Assembly: GCA_049323435.1 (NCBI GenBank)
Contig: JBMOMX010000012.1
Location: forward strand, 324,371 to 388,370
Direction of reading: 5' to 3'
Source of the DNA: UBA11222 sp049323435
GTDB lineage: Bacteria; Pseudomonadota; Alphaproteobacteria; UBA11222
DNA length: 64,000 bases
A model generated the notes under the pieces. That model did no database searches. It saw only the letters and a program-made list of their open reading frames with translations, and was not told where the DNA came from. The position numbers and the translations under genes are program-made. Shown here in pieces: positions 15,758-24,533 of the stretch (its first letter is position 1; the number at the start of each line of letters is the position of its first letter).

Positions 15758-17659
15758 CTATGCCATCAAATCAGTAAATTCCTGATTTGTACGGCGCAAC
15801 CTGTTTGATATTTCGCGCGCCATATTACGCACGATCTGCAACTGTATCCGCGGATGGGTCAGGCTGATCTCATCAAGCCGTTTCATCGACAGCGCATAAC
15901 AGAGCGACGGCGCGTCGGCACGGATATCTGCGGAACGCGCACCTTGATCCAATAGCGCCATCTCGCCGAAGGCGACACCCGGTCCAATACTTGCCAGCCG
16001 GACGCCGTGATCATCGCCAGGAAGCCGCCGCACCACACTTACTGCACCGCTGGCGAGTGCAAAAAACACCTGCGCCGGATCGCCTTCGCGGAATATGGTT
16101 TCTCCCGCCGCATAGCTAATGGCCAATACAGCGCTCTCCAACCGCTTCAGTTCTTCGCTGTTCAGACCTTTGAATAGGTCAATATCTTTCAGCCCATAAT
16201 GGGTAACGCTTCTGAGCGCGGGAGGACCTATGGCGATTAACGCCTGCTCGGCATATTCCAGCGCCTCGTCCATGTCATGGAAGCTTCGTCCTGCCGGCAT
16301 GGTAAAATCGGCCGCCTGCGCGCACAGTATCCCGGCGACGGCTGCCGCTACTTCAGGATATTTACCGGCGCCCGAAACAAGCAATTCAACCCCCGCATGA
16401 TCGATGATCAGCTTTAGATTGGCCATCATCGAAACACTGTTCTGTGCGATGGCGCCAACCCGGCTGAAATCCAGAATCAAATGACTGACCCCCTCCAGCC
16501 GGTCTTCGAGATGCCGCAGCAGGCGTTCCGTGGCGCCAAAAAATATCTGCCCCTGCAATTCGAGAATGAGAATGCGACGCCCTTCCTGAGACAGATATTC
16601 GTGCTCGTAGACAGGCCGTAAACGCCGCGAGGAAATAGTGTCGCCGCGCTTTTCGCTGCGGATGATTGAGCGCGCGGAAGGCGCACTGTCATATTGATGC
16701 AGACCAAATTGCTCTGCGGTGGCCTCGCACACTTTGATGCCACGCACTGTGTTGCCCTTCGCATCGACGCGCGGCGAGAAAACGCCAATGCCAAGCTGGC
16801 CCGGCAGCGCCGCGATAATCCCGCCCGACACCCCGCTTTTTGCCGGCATGCCGACCCTGTAGGCCCACTGACCGGCATAATCATACATGCCGCAGGTGCT
16901 CATCACACTCAGTACGCAGCGCACGTAAAAAGCATCCAGCACCCGCTCGCCGCTCAGGGGATTTATACCGCCATTGGCCAGCGTCGCGGCAATCACCGAA
17001 AGATCGCGGCAATCAACCAGAATCGCGCACTGACGGAAATACGCATCCAGCACGCCATCGACATCATCCGGCAACATGTCAAAATTACGCATCAAATGCG
17101 CAATCGCCCGGTTGCGGTGTCCGGTCTCCCGCTCTGACCGGTACACATCCTCGTCCACCTGCAAGGACCGTCCCGCAAAGCGCCCGATAAAATCAATGAT
17201 CCTGCGATTGCGTTCGGCAAGCGAGTCAGCCCTGATCAGCGACGTAGTGGCGATGGCCCCCGCATTGACCATCGGATTAAACGGCCGGTTGAGCTTTTCA
17301 TCAAAAACAATGGCGTTAAACGCATCGCCAGACGGCTCGACGCCAACTTTTTTCAGCACCCCTTCCCAACCATTGTCCGCCAACGCCAATGCGAACACCA
17401 ACGCCTTGGAGATGGATTGAATGGTAAATTTTTGCTCCGCATCGCCAGTTTGATAGATTTTGCCGTCAGCGGTTGTCATGCAGATGGCAAACCAATCGGG
17501 GTTCGCCTTTGCCAGTTCGGGAATGTAGCTGGCGGCTTCGCCCTCGTGCAGCCCAGCATATTGGCGATGCAGCGCGTCCAGATGATCCTGAATCGGAGAA
17601 ACAAGGCGGCGTCCATAGGTGGGATCCAGACTTGTGGGCTTTAACTCGGTTTGCGCCAT
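15758..17659 (-). CDS. glsA: Glutaminase A fused to STAS and cyclic-nucleotide-binding domains
   Basis: Residues 15-330 are a beta-lactamase-fold glutaminase that converts glutamine to glutamate and ammonia: SISK carries the nucleophile Ser and Lys, followed by NPMVNAGAI, DVYRSE and the late MPAKSGVSGGI. Residues about 360-465 form a STAS domain (ILILELQGQIFFGA, HLILDFSRVGAIAQNS), and about 500-625 a cNMP-binding domain (GETIFREGDPAQVFFALASGAV, GVAFGEMALLD). Plain GlsA is about 310 residues, so the C-terminal half is added regulation, perhaps responding to a nucleotide. It is upstream of nnrD on the same strand. Confidence 0.92.
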   Translation of the reverse strand: MAQTELKPTSLDPTYGRRLVSPIQDHLDALHRQYAGLHEGEAASYIPELAKANPDWFAICMTTADGKIYQTGDAEQKFTIQSISKALVFALALADNGWEGVLKKVGVEPSGDAFNAIVFDEKLNRPFNPMVNAGAIATTSLIRADSLAERNRRIIDFIGRFAGRSLQVDEDVYRSERETGHRNRAIAHLMRNFDMLPDDVDGVLDAYFRQCAILVDCRDLSVIAATLANGGINPLSGERVLDAFYVRCVLSVMSTCGMYDYAGQWAYRVGMPAKSGVSGGIIAALPGQLGIGVFSPRVDAKGNTVRGIKVCEATAEQFGLHQYDSAPSARSIIRSEKRGDTISSRRLRPVYEHEYLSQEGRRILILELQGQIFFGATERLLRHLEDRLEGVSHLILDFSRVGAIAQNSVSMMANLKLIIDHAGVELLVSGAGKYPEVAAAVAGILCAQAADFTMPAGRSFHDMDEALEYAEQALIAIGPPALRSVTHYGLKDIDLFKGLNSEELKRLESAVLAISYAAGETIFREGDPAQVFFALASGAVSVVRRLPGDDHGVRLASIGPGVAFGEMALLDQGARSADIRADAPSLCYALSMKRLDEISLTHPRIQLQIVRNMAREISNRLRRTNQEFTDLMA

Positions 17660-17801
17660 CTATCCCTCCAACCGGTTTTCAAGTGCAATTTTACCTGACC
17701 TCACTCCGTTCTGGAGGCTCGCATAAAACTGGCGCTCGGCACAACGTCTCATATCGGGCAAAGCTGCTGTAAAAATAGGCAGAAGGTCAGCCACGCCATT
17801 A

Positions 17802-18347
17802 TCAGCCCACCACGGTCGCCGAGGATTCGCCCAGCTCCACCAGCCGCAACACGCCACCTGCATTGTCCAGAACGGTGACCGAACAGTTTTCCGGCGAAAA
17901 ACACACCATGCGCGGATCATTCAGCGCATGGCTGACCGCCGCATTGATGGCGATAAAATGCGAGAAAATAACAGCGTCCCCCGGCAGCGCCAGCAGCGTA
18001 TCGACCACGCCGCGCCGCCACGCCTGATGCTGCGCCGTCAGATCCGTCCAATTGCCCTGCATCGCAGCGCGCAGCCACGCCCCGCGCGCCGCCAGATCGG
18101 CCACGGGGGCCACAATTTCGGAAACTTCCGGGAGGATGCGCACCGTCCGCCCCAGCCCTGCCTCCACCGGCTGTGCTGTTTCCCGCGCCCGGCGCAACGG
18201 GCTGGAAAACAGCTCCGCCCCTGTTGCAATCAGACGCGGCGCAACCGCCGCCGCCTGTGCGCGGCCCAGATCATTGAGGCCTGGATCAGGGTCTTCGCTG
18301 AAGCCTGCCGCTGCCTTGCCATGCCGTACGAAATAAACAAGCGCCAT
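17802..18347 (-). CDS. Histidine phosphatase family protein
   Basis: The 181-residue protein begins MALVYFVRHGKA, containing the RHG phosphohistidine motif, then LNDLGRAQAAAVAPRL, SSPLRRARETAQ and a late FSHFIAINAAVSHAL with the second catalytic His. This is the phosphoglycerate-mutase-like phosphatase fold; substrates range from sugar phosphates to phosphoproteins (SixA). ATG 18347 is preferred over the GTG at 18353. Context gives no substrate. Confidence 0.85.
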   Translation of the reverse strand: MALVYFVRHGKAAAGFSEDPDPGLNDLGRAQAAAVAPRLIATGAELFSSPLRRARETAQPVEAGLGRTVRILPEVSEIVAPVADLAARGAWLRAAMQGNWTDLTAQHQAWRRGVVDTLLALPGDAVIFSHFIAINAAVSHALNDPRMVCFSPENCSVTVLDNAGGVLRLVELGESSATVVG

Positions 18348-18368
18348 GGCCACTAGCCCAAAAGATGA

Positions 18369-18391
18369 CCGGCCCTTTTTTCAAGGGCCGG
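18369..18391. terminator. Hairpin between the alcohol dehydrogenase and phosphatase genes
   Basis: CCGGCCCTT and AAGGGCCGG form a perfect 9-bp stem around TTTTC. It lies 15 bases after the alcohol dehydrogenase stop (minus strand) and about 20 bases before the phosphatase start. No long T-tract follows, so it may be only a partial terminator for the dehydrogenase. Confidence 0.55.
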
Positions 18392-18406
18392 CGCATCATG
18401 CAGTTA

Positions 18407-19489
18407 TCAGTTAAATTTGATGACCTGGCGCGCCACTTCGCCCTTTCGCAGCGTTTCAAAGCCGCGATTAATGTCCTTGAGCGCAAGCGTGTCCGAAATC
18501 ATGTCATCCAGATGCAGCTTGCCCGCAAGATAGAAATCCACCAGGCGCGGCATATCGACGCGGAAACGGTTGGAGCCCATCATCGAGCCTTGCAGTTTCT
18601 TTTCTTGCAACAGTTCGGCGCCATGGATTTCAATCATGGTGCCAACCGGAATCATGCCGATCACCGTGGCGACACCGCCGGTACGCACCATCTTGAAGGC
18701 CTGTTCGGCCGTTTTCTTCAGGCCGATGGCTTCGAATGAATAATGCACGCCGCCCCCGGTCAGTTCGCGCACCATCTTCACCACATCGCCCTCACCGGCA
18801 TTGATGACATCGGTCGCCCCGAACTTTTTGGCCAGGTTCAGCTTTGAACCAACCATGTCGATCGCGATAATCTGGCCCGCGCCAGCAAGCGCTGCGCCAT
18901 TAATGGCGCTAAGGCCAATGCCCCCGCAGCCCAGCACCGCCACCTTGCTGCCGGGTTCCACCTTGGCGGTATGAAATACGGCGCCCACGCCGGTCATCAC
19001 GCCGCAACCGATCAGTGCGGCGCGGTCCAGCGGCATATCCTTGCGGATTTTAACAATCGTGTGCTCATGCACCAGCAATTGTTCGGCATAGGATGACAGA
19101 TTGATGAACTGGAATACCGGCTTGCCATCCAGGGTCAGGCGCGGCGCCTCGGTCGGCATGCGTTGCGTTTCCGCGCCAGTGCAGCGGGACATATGGCCGG
19201 TAATGCAATGTTCACAATGTCCGCAAAATGCCGACAGGCAGGTAATCACGTGATCACCGGGAACCACATAACGCACATCCGAACCCACGGCTTCCACCAC
19301 GCCTGCCGATTCATGACCCAGCACGCAAGGCAGCGGATAAGGATACAGCCCATCCGCAATATGCAGATCGCTGTGGCAGATGCCCGCCGCCGCCGTGCGG
19401 ATCAGCACTTCGCGCGGACCGGGTTTGGAAATCTGCACATCTTCGATTGTCAGTGCTTGTTTGGTTTCACGTAATACGGCCGCTTTCAT
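18407..19489 (-). CDS. Zinc-dependent alcohol dehydrogenase (MDR family)
   Basis: The 360-residue protein has all class I/III features: catalytic zinc ligands in GICHSD and GHESAGVVEAVG, the structural-zinc cysteine cluster CGHCEHCITGHMSRC, and a Rossmann motif VLGCGGIGLSAI with an acidic residue after the second strand (IAIDMVGSKL), which predicts NAD preference. It oxidises primary alcohols or related substrates; specificity is not readable. It follows putA on the same strand with an 85-base gap and has GGGAGAACC before its ATG. Confidence 0.9.
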   Translation of the reverse strand: MKAAVLRETKQALTIEDVQISKPGPREVLIRTAAAGICHSDLHIADGLYPYPLPCVLGHESAGVVEAVGSDVRYVVPGDHVITCLSAFCGHCEHCITGHMSRCTGAETQRMPTEAPRLTLDGKPVFQFINLSSYAEQLLVHEHTIVKIRKDMPLDRAALIGCGVMTGVGAVFHTAKVEPGSKVAVLGCGGIGLSAINGAALAGAGQIIAIDMVGSKLNLAKKFGATDVINAGEGDVVKMVRELTGGGVHYSFEAIGLKKTAEQAFKMVRTGGVATVIGMIPVGTMIEIHGAELLQEKKLQGSMMGSNRFRVDMPRLVDFYLAGKLHLDDMISDTLALKDINRGFETLRKGEVARQVIKFN

Positions 19490-19574
19490 GCGGGTTCTCC
19501 CTGTCTGAATATTGCAATTGGTCTGACCTTATTGTGCCTCGCAGCGGGTTCGGGGTCAATCGTTAGATCGGATG

Positions 19575-22500
19575 TCACACTTCGCGCAAAGACAGTAATG
19601 TGGCATTTCCGCCGGCAGCGCTTGTATCGGTCGAACATGCGCGTTCCGTGGCAAAGCGGTGCAATGTGCGCGGGCCGCCCGCCTTGGGCCCGGTGCCCGA
19701 AAGCCCTTCACCCCCAAAGGGCTGGGCGCCCACGACAGCGCCGATCATGCTGCGGTTGACATAGATATTACCGGCCCGGACACGGGCGCAAATCTCCTCT
19801 GTTCTGGCTTCGATACGCGAATGAATACCCAGCGTAAGTCCATATCCCATCGCATTGATTGCCGCACATACCCTGTCCAGATGCTCCGCCTGATAACGGA
19901 TCACATGCAGAATGGGGCCGAACACCTCGTGTGTCAGATGCGCCAGCCCGTCAATCTCAAAGGCGTGCGGCGCAAAATAAATGCCTGGCGGCAGATGAGG
20001 CGGCAAAGGCGTCCTGGCGATCAGTTTTCCGATGCCGCCCATGCGCGCCGCATGGGCGTTAAGCCGGTTCAGCGCCTGCATATCAATCAGCGGGCCAATA
20101 TCTGTGGACATAAGCATCGGATCGCCTACACGTAATTGCGCCATCGCGCCGGCCAGCATCTCCAGCACCCGGCCGGCAGATTCTTCCTGAACAAATAACA
20201 CCCGCAGCGCCGAACAGCGTTGCCCGGCGCTGTTAAAGGCGGAGCGGATCACATCATCCGCCAATTGTTCAGTCAGCGCCGATGAATCCGCGATCATCGC
20301 ATTCACTCCGCCGGTTTCCGCGATGAATGGAATGATTGGACCCGGCCGCGCCGCAAGCCGCAGATTGATCTCGCGGGCAATTTCGGTTGAGCCGGTAAAA
20401 GCGACGCCTGCAATGCGCGCATCGCTGACCAGCGCCGCCCCCACCAGTTCACCCGCCCCTGGCAGCAGATGCAAAATCTGCGGCGGCACACCCGCCTGAT
20501 GCATCAGCTGCACAGCGCGATAGGCGATCAGGCTGGTCTGTTCCGCCGGTTTCGCCAGCACCGCATTCCCCGCCGCCAGCGCCGCTGCTACCTGTCCGGT
20601 AAAAATCGCCAGCGGAAAATTCCACGGGCTGATGCAGCAGAACACGCCGCGCCCATGCAGTGAAATTTCATTGCGTTCGCCCGCCGGCCCGGGCAAGGGC
20701 TGCGGGCCATCAAATTCCGCGCGCGCCCGGGCCGCATAATAACGCAGAAAATCCACTGCCTCGCGCAGTTCGGACAAGGCATCGGGCAGTGTCTTGCCCG
20801 CTTCGCGGATGCACAGACCCATCAGTTCCGCCCGGCTGACCTCAAACAGATCTGCAGCGCGCTCCAGATATTGCGCGCGCATGGTTCCGCCCGCCGCATC
20901 CCAGGAAGGGGCGGCGGCAGAGGCGCTGGCGGCTGCGCGCGCCATTGCCGCGCCATCGGCCATCGCCAGATGGCCAACGATACGGCTTCTATCGGCTGGA
21001 TCATATACAGCATCGCGGGGGCCATTATAACTTATGCCATCCACCAGCGGCCCGGCCTGGCGCGGCGCCTTGAGAGCAGCCTCGATCTCCTGCAAAAGCG
21101 GCGTCAGCACCGCCGGATCGCTTAGCAGAATTCCAGCGGAATTTCGCCGTTCCTCCCCATACAGATGTTCTGGCAGCGGAATAAGCGGATTTGGGATGTG
21201 CTGCGCTTCGGAAATCACCGCACAGGGGTCGCGTACAATTTCGGCAATGGGGGCGGCGTCATCGCTCAGCCGGTTGACGAAAGAACTGTTCGCCCCATTT
21301 TCCAGCAGGCGGCGCACCAGATAGGCCAGCAGGTTTTCATGACTGCCCACCGGGGCGTAAATGCGGCACGCCGCGCCATGCGCCTGCATCGCCAGATCAT
21401 GCAGCGGCGCACCCATGCCATGCAGCCGCTGAAATTCAAATTCAATTGAAGACACGCCCCGGTCCGCGCCGGTCATTGTTAAAATCGCCGCTACGCTGTG
21501 CGCATTATGGGTGGCGAATTGCGGTTTCAGCCAGCCGCCCGCCGCAATCATGCGCGCCGCACAGGCGAGCCAGGAAACATCGCTCGCCGCCTTGCGGGTG
21601 AATACCGGATAGGCGCAAAGCCCGCGCTCCTGCGCACGCTTGATCTCGCTATCCCAATAGGCGCCCTTGACCAGCCGCACCGGAATGCGCCTGCCGGACT
21701 TTTTCGCCAGCGCACTAAGCCAGTCCAGTACGGCAGGCGCGCGTTTTTGATAGGCCTGCACCGCCAGCCCAAAGCCTTCCCAGTTTTCAAGCCCCGCAAA
21801 GACCGTTTCAAACACATCAAGGGTGATGTCCAGCCGCTCAGATTCTTCGGCGTCGATCGTCAGATCAATATTCGCGGCACGGGCGCTGGCCGCCAGTTCC
21901 GCCAGCCTGGGGGTCAATTCCGCCATGACCCGCGCAGCCTGCGCCTGTTCAAAACGCGGATGCAGCGCCGAAAGTTTAACCGATATGCCCGGCGCGTGCA
22001 GCCCGCCCGTTATGCTCAGTGTACGGATAGCATCCATATAGGCCTGATAATGCCGCGCCGCCTGTTGCGCCGTGCGCGCCCCTTCGCCCAGCATGTCGAA
22101 GGAGTGCCGGTAGCCCCTGGCCGCGTCCGCCTGCGCATGAACGACGGCTTCATCTATCGTGCGGCCCAGCACAAACTGCCGGCCCATAATGCGCATGGCG
22201 TGCAGCAGCGCCTGACGTATTACCGGTTCGCCGCTGCGCACAATCAGACGCCCCAGAAAATTCCCGGCGTCAGCGGTTTCCTCCAGCCGCACAATCCGCC
22301 CGGTCAGCATCAGGCCAAGCGTTGACGCGTTGACGAACCATGAATCCGAATGCCCGATATGACGCGCCCAGTCTGCGGGCGCGATCTTGTCGCGGATCAG
22401 CGCATCCATTGTGGCGGTGTCGGGAATACGCAGCAACGCCTCGGCCAGGCACATCAGCGCCACGCCCTCCTCACTGCTCAAAGCATATTCGCGCAGAAAG

Positions 22501-22670
22501 ACATCAATCCCCCCGGCGGGGCGGCGATGCGCGCGGATATGTTCGACAAATCCGGCTGCCAGCATGCTTACCTGTGCGGCCTGCGCATCATCCAGCCGCG
22601 CCCCGGCCAGCAGCGCCGACACGCATGCCGTCTCATCCGCCAGATAAAGTGCCGAAATCGCCGGTCTCAA
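19575..22670 (-). CDS. putA: Bifunctional proline dehydrogenase/glutamate-semialdehyde dehydrogenase
   Basis: The 1031-residue protein converts proline to glutamate in two steps. The N-terminal FAD barrel (residues about 150-440) has GISVKLSALHPRFE, LTIDAEESERLDI, RLVKGAYWD and FATHNAHS. The C-terminal aldehyde dehydrogenase has CISPWNFPLAIFTGQ, GVAFTGSTE, IAETGGVNAMI (catalytic Glu) and AGQRCSALRV (catalytic Cys). It lacks the N-terminal ribbon-helix-helix domain, so it should not bind DNA itself. It diverges from mcd across a 148-base spacer. Confidence 0.96.
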   Translation of the reverse strand: MRPAISALYLADETACVSALLAGARLDDAQAAQVSMLAAGFVEHIRAHRRPAGGIDVFLREYALSSEEGVALMCLAEALLRIPDTATMDALIRDKIAPADWARHIGHSDSWFVNASTLGLMLTGRIVRLEETADAGNFLGRLIVRSGEPVIRQALLHAMRIMGRQFVLGRTIDEAVVHAQADAARGYRHSFDMLGEGARTAQQAARHYQAYMDAIRTLSITGGLHAPGISVKLSALHPRFEQAQAARVMAELTPRLAELAASARAANIDLTIDAEESERLDITLDVFETVFAGLENWEGFGLAVQAYQKRAPAVLDWLSALAKKSGRRIPVRLVKGAYWDSEIKRAQERGLCAYPVFTRKAASDVSWLACAARMIAAGGWLKPQFATHNAHSVAAILTMTGADRGVSSIEFEFQRLHGMGAPLHDLAMQAHGAACRIYAPVGSHENLLAYLVRRLLENGANSSFVNRLSDDAAPIAEIVRDPCAVISEAQHIPNPLIPLPEHLYGEERRNSAGILLSDPAVLTPLLQEIEAALKAPRQAGPLVDGISYNGPRDAVYDPADRSRIVGHLAMADGAAMARAAASASAAAPSWDAAGGTMRAQYLERAADLFEVSRAELMGLCIREAGKTLPDALSELREAVDFLRYYAARARAEFDGPQPLPGPAGERNEISLHGRGVFCCISPWNFPLAIFTGQVAAALAAGNAVLAKPAEQTSLIAYRAVQLMHQAGVPPQILHLLPGAGELVGAALVSDARIAGVAFTGSTEIAREINLRLAARPGPIIPFIAETGGVNAMIADSSALTEQLADDVIRSAFNSAGQRCSALRVLFVQEESAGRVLEMLAGAMAQLRVGDPMLMSTDIGPLIDMQALNRLNAHAARMGGIGKLIARTPLPPHLPPGIYFAPHAFEIDGLAHLTHEVFGPILHVIRYQAEHLDRVCAAINAMGYGLTLGIHSRIEARTEEICARVRAGNIYVNRSMIGAVVGAQPFGGEGLSGTGPKAGGPRTLHRFATERACSTDTSAAGGNATLLSLREV

Positions 22671-22818
22671 AATAAGGGCGCCTCCTGCCAGATCACCGAT
22701 CCATGCATCACAATACAGGATTAATTCTAAACGAAAAGCATGCTACCTGCTGGCTGAAAGCGCATTTTACCGCTATAAAGCGCGCGCATATTCTTACCGC
22801 CAGCAGGGAAAAGCCTTT

Positions 22819-24486
22819 ATGTCACACTCCGCATCCCCCTTTATTGAGAACCCCATCGCGGCCTGCGCCGCAGCTTTGCCTGCTGCCGAGGCGCTGTTGC
22901 TGGCCGCGCGCGAGGCGGTGCGCAGTCTGTTGAGTGTGAATGGCGCAATTTCCGCCGATCTGCTGGAGCAGAACCAGTTTCAGGCACATGGGCTGGCTTG
23001 GATGGCGACCTATGTCGAAAGCCTGCGCGAAATGCTGGGTTGGGCGCAGCGCTTGCAGGCCGAGGGCCGCTTTGGCGCGCTGGAAGCGCTTATCCTGCAA
23101 TCAGCATTTGGTGAATATCTTTCGCAAATGGCGGGCGGCATTGCCATGAATCAGGGCGAGATTGTGCGCCCGCAGGATATGGGCGTGACACAATCCCAAT
23201 TACAGGCTTTTTTCACCGATGCGGTCAACAGGCTGATCCAGCATGGCAATTGCGCGGCGGTGCGCGAACGCATTGCACAGTTGATAGCCGAGCATGGCAG
23301 CGCCATCACTTTTGGCGATACCGGGCTGGATGAAACCCATACCATGATCCGCGAACAGTTCCATCGCTTTGCCGATGAACAGGTCGTCCCCAACGCGCAT
23401 GGCTGGCACATGAAAAACGATCTGATCCCTATCGAGGTCGTCAATCAGATGGGTGAACTGGGCGTGTTCGGCCTGACCATTCCGGAACAATTGGGCGGCC
23501 TTGGCCTTGGCAAAATGGCCATGTGCGTGGTGTCGGAAGAATTAAGCCGGGGCTATATCGGTGTTGGCTCGCTTGGCACCCGCTCGGAAATCGCCGCTGA
23601 ACTGATCATGGGCAGCGGCACGGACGCGCAGAAAGCCTATTATCTGCCCAAGCTCGCCAGCGCCGAGATTCTCCCCACCGCCGTGTTCACCGAACCCAAT
23701 ACCGGCTCCGATCTGGCCAGCCTGCGCACCCGCGCGGTCAAACAGGGCGATGTTTACAAGATCACCGGCAACAAAACCTGGATCACCCATGCCGCGCGCA
23801 CCGACATGATGACCCTGCTGGTGCGTACCGATCCTAATGAGGCGGGCTATAAGGGCCTGTCGATGTTTCTGGCTGAAAAACCGCGCGGCACAGAGAATGA
23901 TTTATTTCCCGCCAAAGGCATGACCGGCGGCGAGATCGAAGTGCTCGGCTATCGCGGCATGAAGGAATATGAATTGGCGTTTGACGGCTTTGAAGTGCCC
24001 GCCAAAAACCTGCTGGGGGAAAAAGAAGGCGAGGGTTTCAAATCGCTGATGAAAACCTTTGAAAGCGCGCGCATCCAGACGGCCGCGCGCGCCATCGGGG
24101 TTGCTCAATGCGCGCTGGAACTCGGCCTGAAATATGGCCAGGAACGGTTGCAGTTCGGCAAGCCGATTTACAGTTTCCCCCGCGTCAGCGGCAAGATCGC
24201 CTGGATGGCGGTCGAGATCATGATCGCCCGGCAACTGACCTATTATTCGGCGCGCCGCAAGGATGACGGCCAGCGCTGCGATCTGGAAGCCGGCATGGCG
24301 AAACTGCTGGGCGCGCGCGTCGCCTGGATGTGCGCCGACAATGCGCTGCAAATTCACGGCGGCAATGGCTTTGCGCTGGAATATCCGATCAGCCGCGTAT
24401 TGTGCGATGCGCGCATTCTGAATATTTTCGAAGGCGCCGGCGAGATTCAGGCCCAGGTGATTACCCGCAGGCTGCTGGAAGAATAG
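22819..24486 (+). CDS. mcd: (2S)-methylsuccinyl-CoA dehydrogenase (acyl-CoA dehydrogenase family)
   Basis: The 555-residue flavoenzyme is longer than normal acyl-CoA dehydrogenases (about 380) by an N-terminal helical domain of about 170 residues (LAWMATYVESLREMLGWA, FGEYLSQMAGGIAMNQGEI). That layout and the C-terminus IFEGAGEIQAQVITRRLL match Mcd of the ethylmalonyl-CoA pathway, which makes mesaconyl-CoA during acetyl-CoA assimilation. FAD-binding TAVFTEPNTGSDLAS and GGNGFALEYPISR are present. Other pathway genes (ccr, ecm, mch) are not in the window. A different long acyl-CoA dehydrogenase is possible. Confidence 0.8.
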   Translation: MSHSASPFIENPIAACAAALPAAEALLLAAREAVRSLLSVNGAISADLLEQNQFQAHGLAWMATYVESLREMLGWAQRLQAEGRFGALEALILQSAFGEYLSQMAGGIAMNQGEIVRPQDMGVTQSQLQAFFTDAVNRLIQHGNCAAVRERIAQLIAEHGSAITFGDTGLDETHTMIREQFHRFADEQVVPNAHGWHMKNDLIPIEVVNQMGELGVFGLTIPEQLGGLGLGKMAMCVVSEELSRGYIGVGSLGTRSEIAAELIMGSGTDAQKAYYLPKLASAEILPTAVFTEPNTGSDLASLRTRAVKQGDVYKITGNKTWITHAARTDMMTLLVRTDPNEAGYKGLSMFLAEKPRGTENDLFPAKGMTGGEIEVLGYRGMKEYELAFDGFEVPAKNLLGEKEGEGFKSLMKTFESARIQTAARAIGVAQCALELGLKYGQERLQFGKPIYSFPRVSGKIAWMAVEIMIARQLTYYSARRKDDGQRCDLEAGMAKLLGARVAWMCADNALQIHGGNGFALEYPISRVLCDARILNIFEGAGEIQAQVITRRLLEE

Positions 24487-24533
24487 ACCGGCAGACTGTT
24501 CCGGCGTGATGCTGCGTAAACATCTGCGGGCGC

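Noticed and set aside
19575..22670. PutA as autogenous repressor
   Set aside because: The N-terminal ribbon-helix-helix domain of regulatory PutA proteins is absent.
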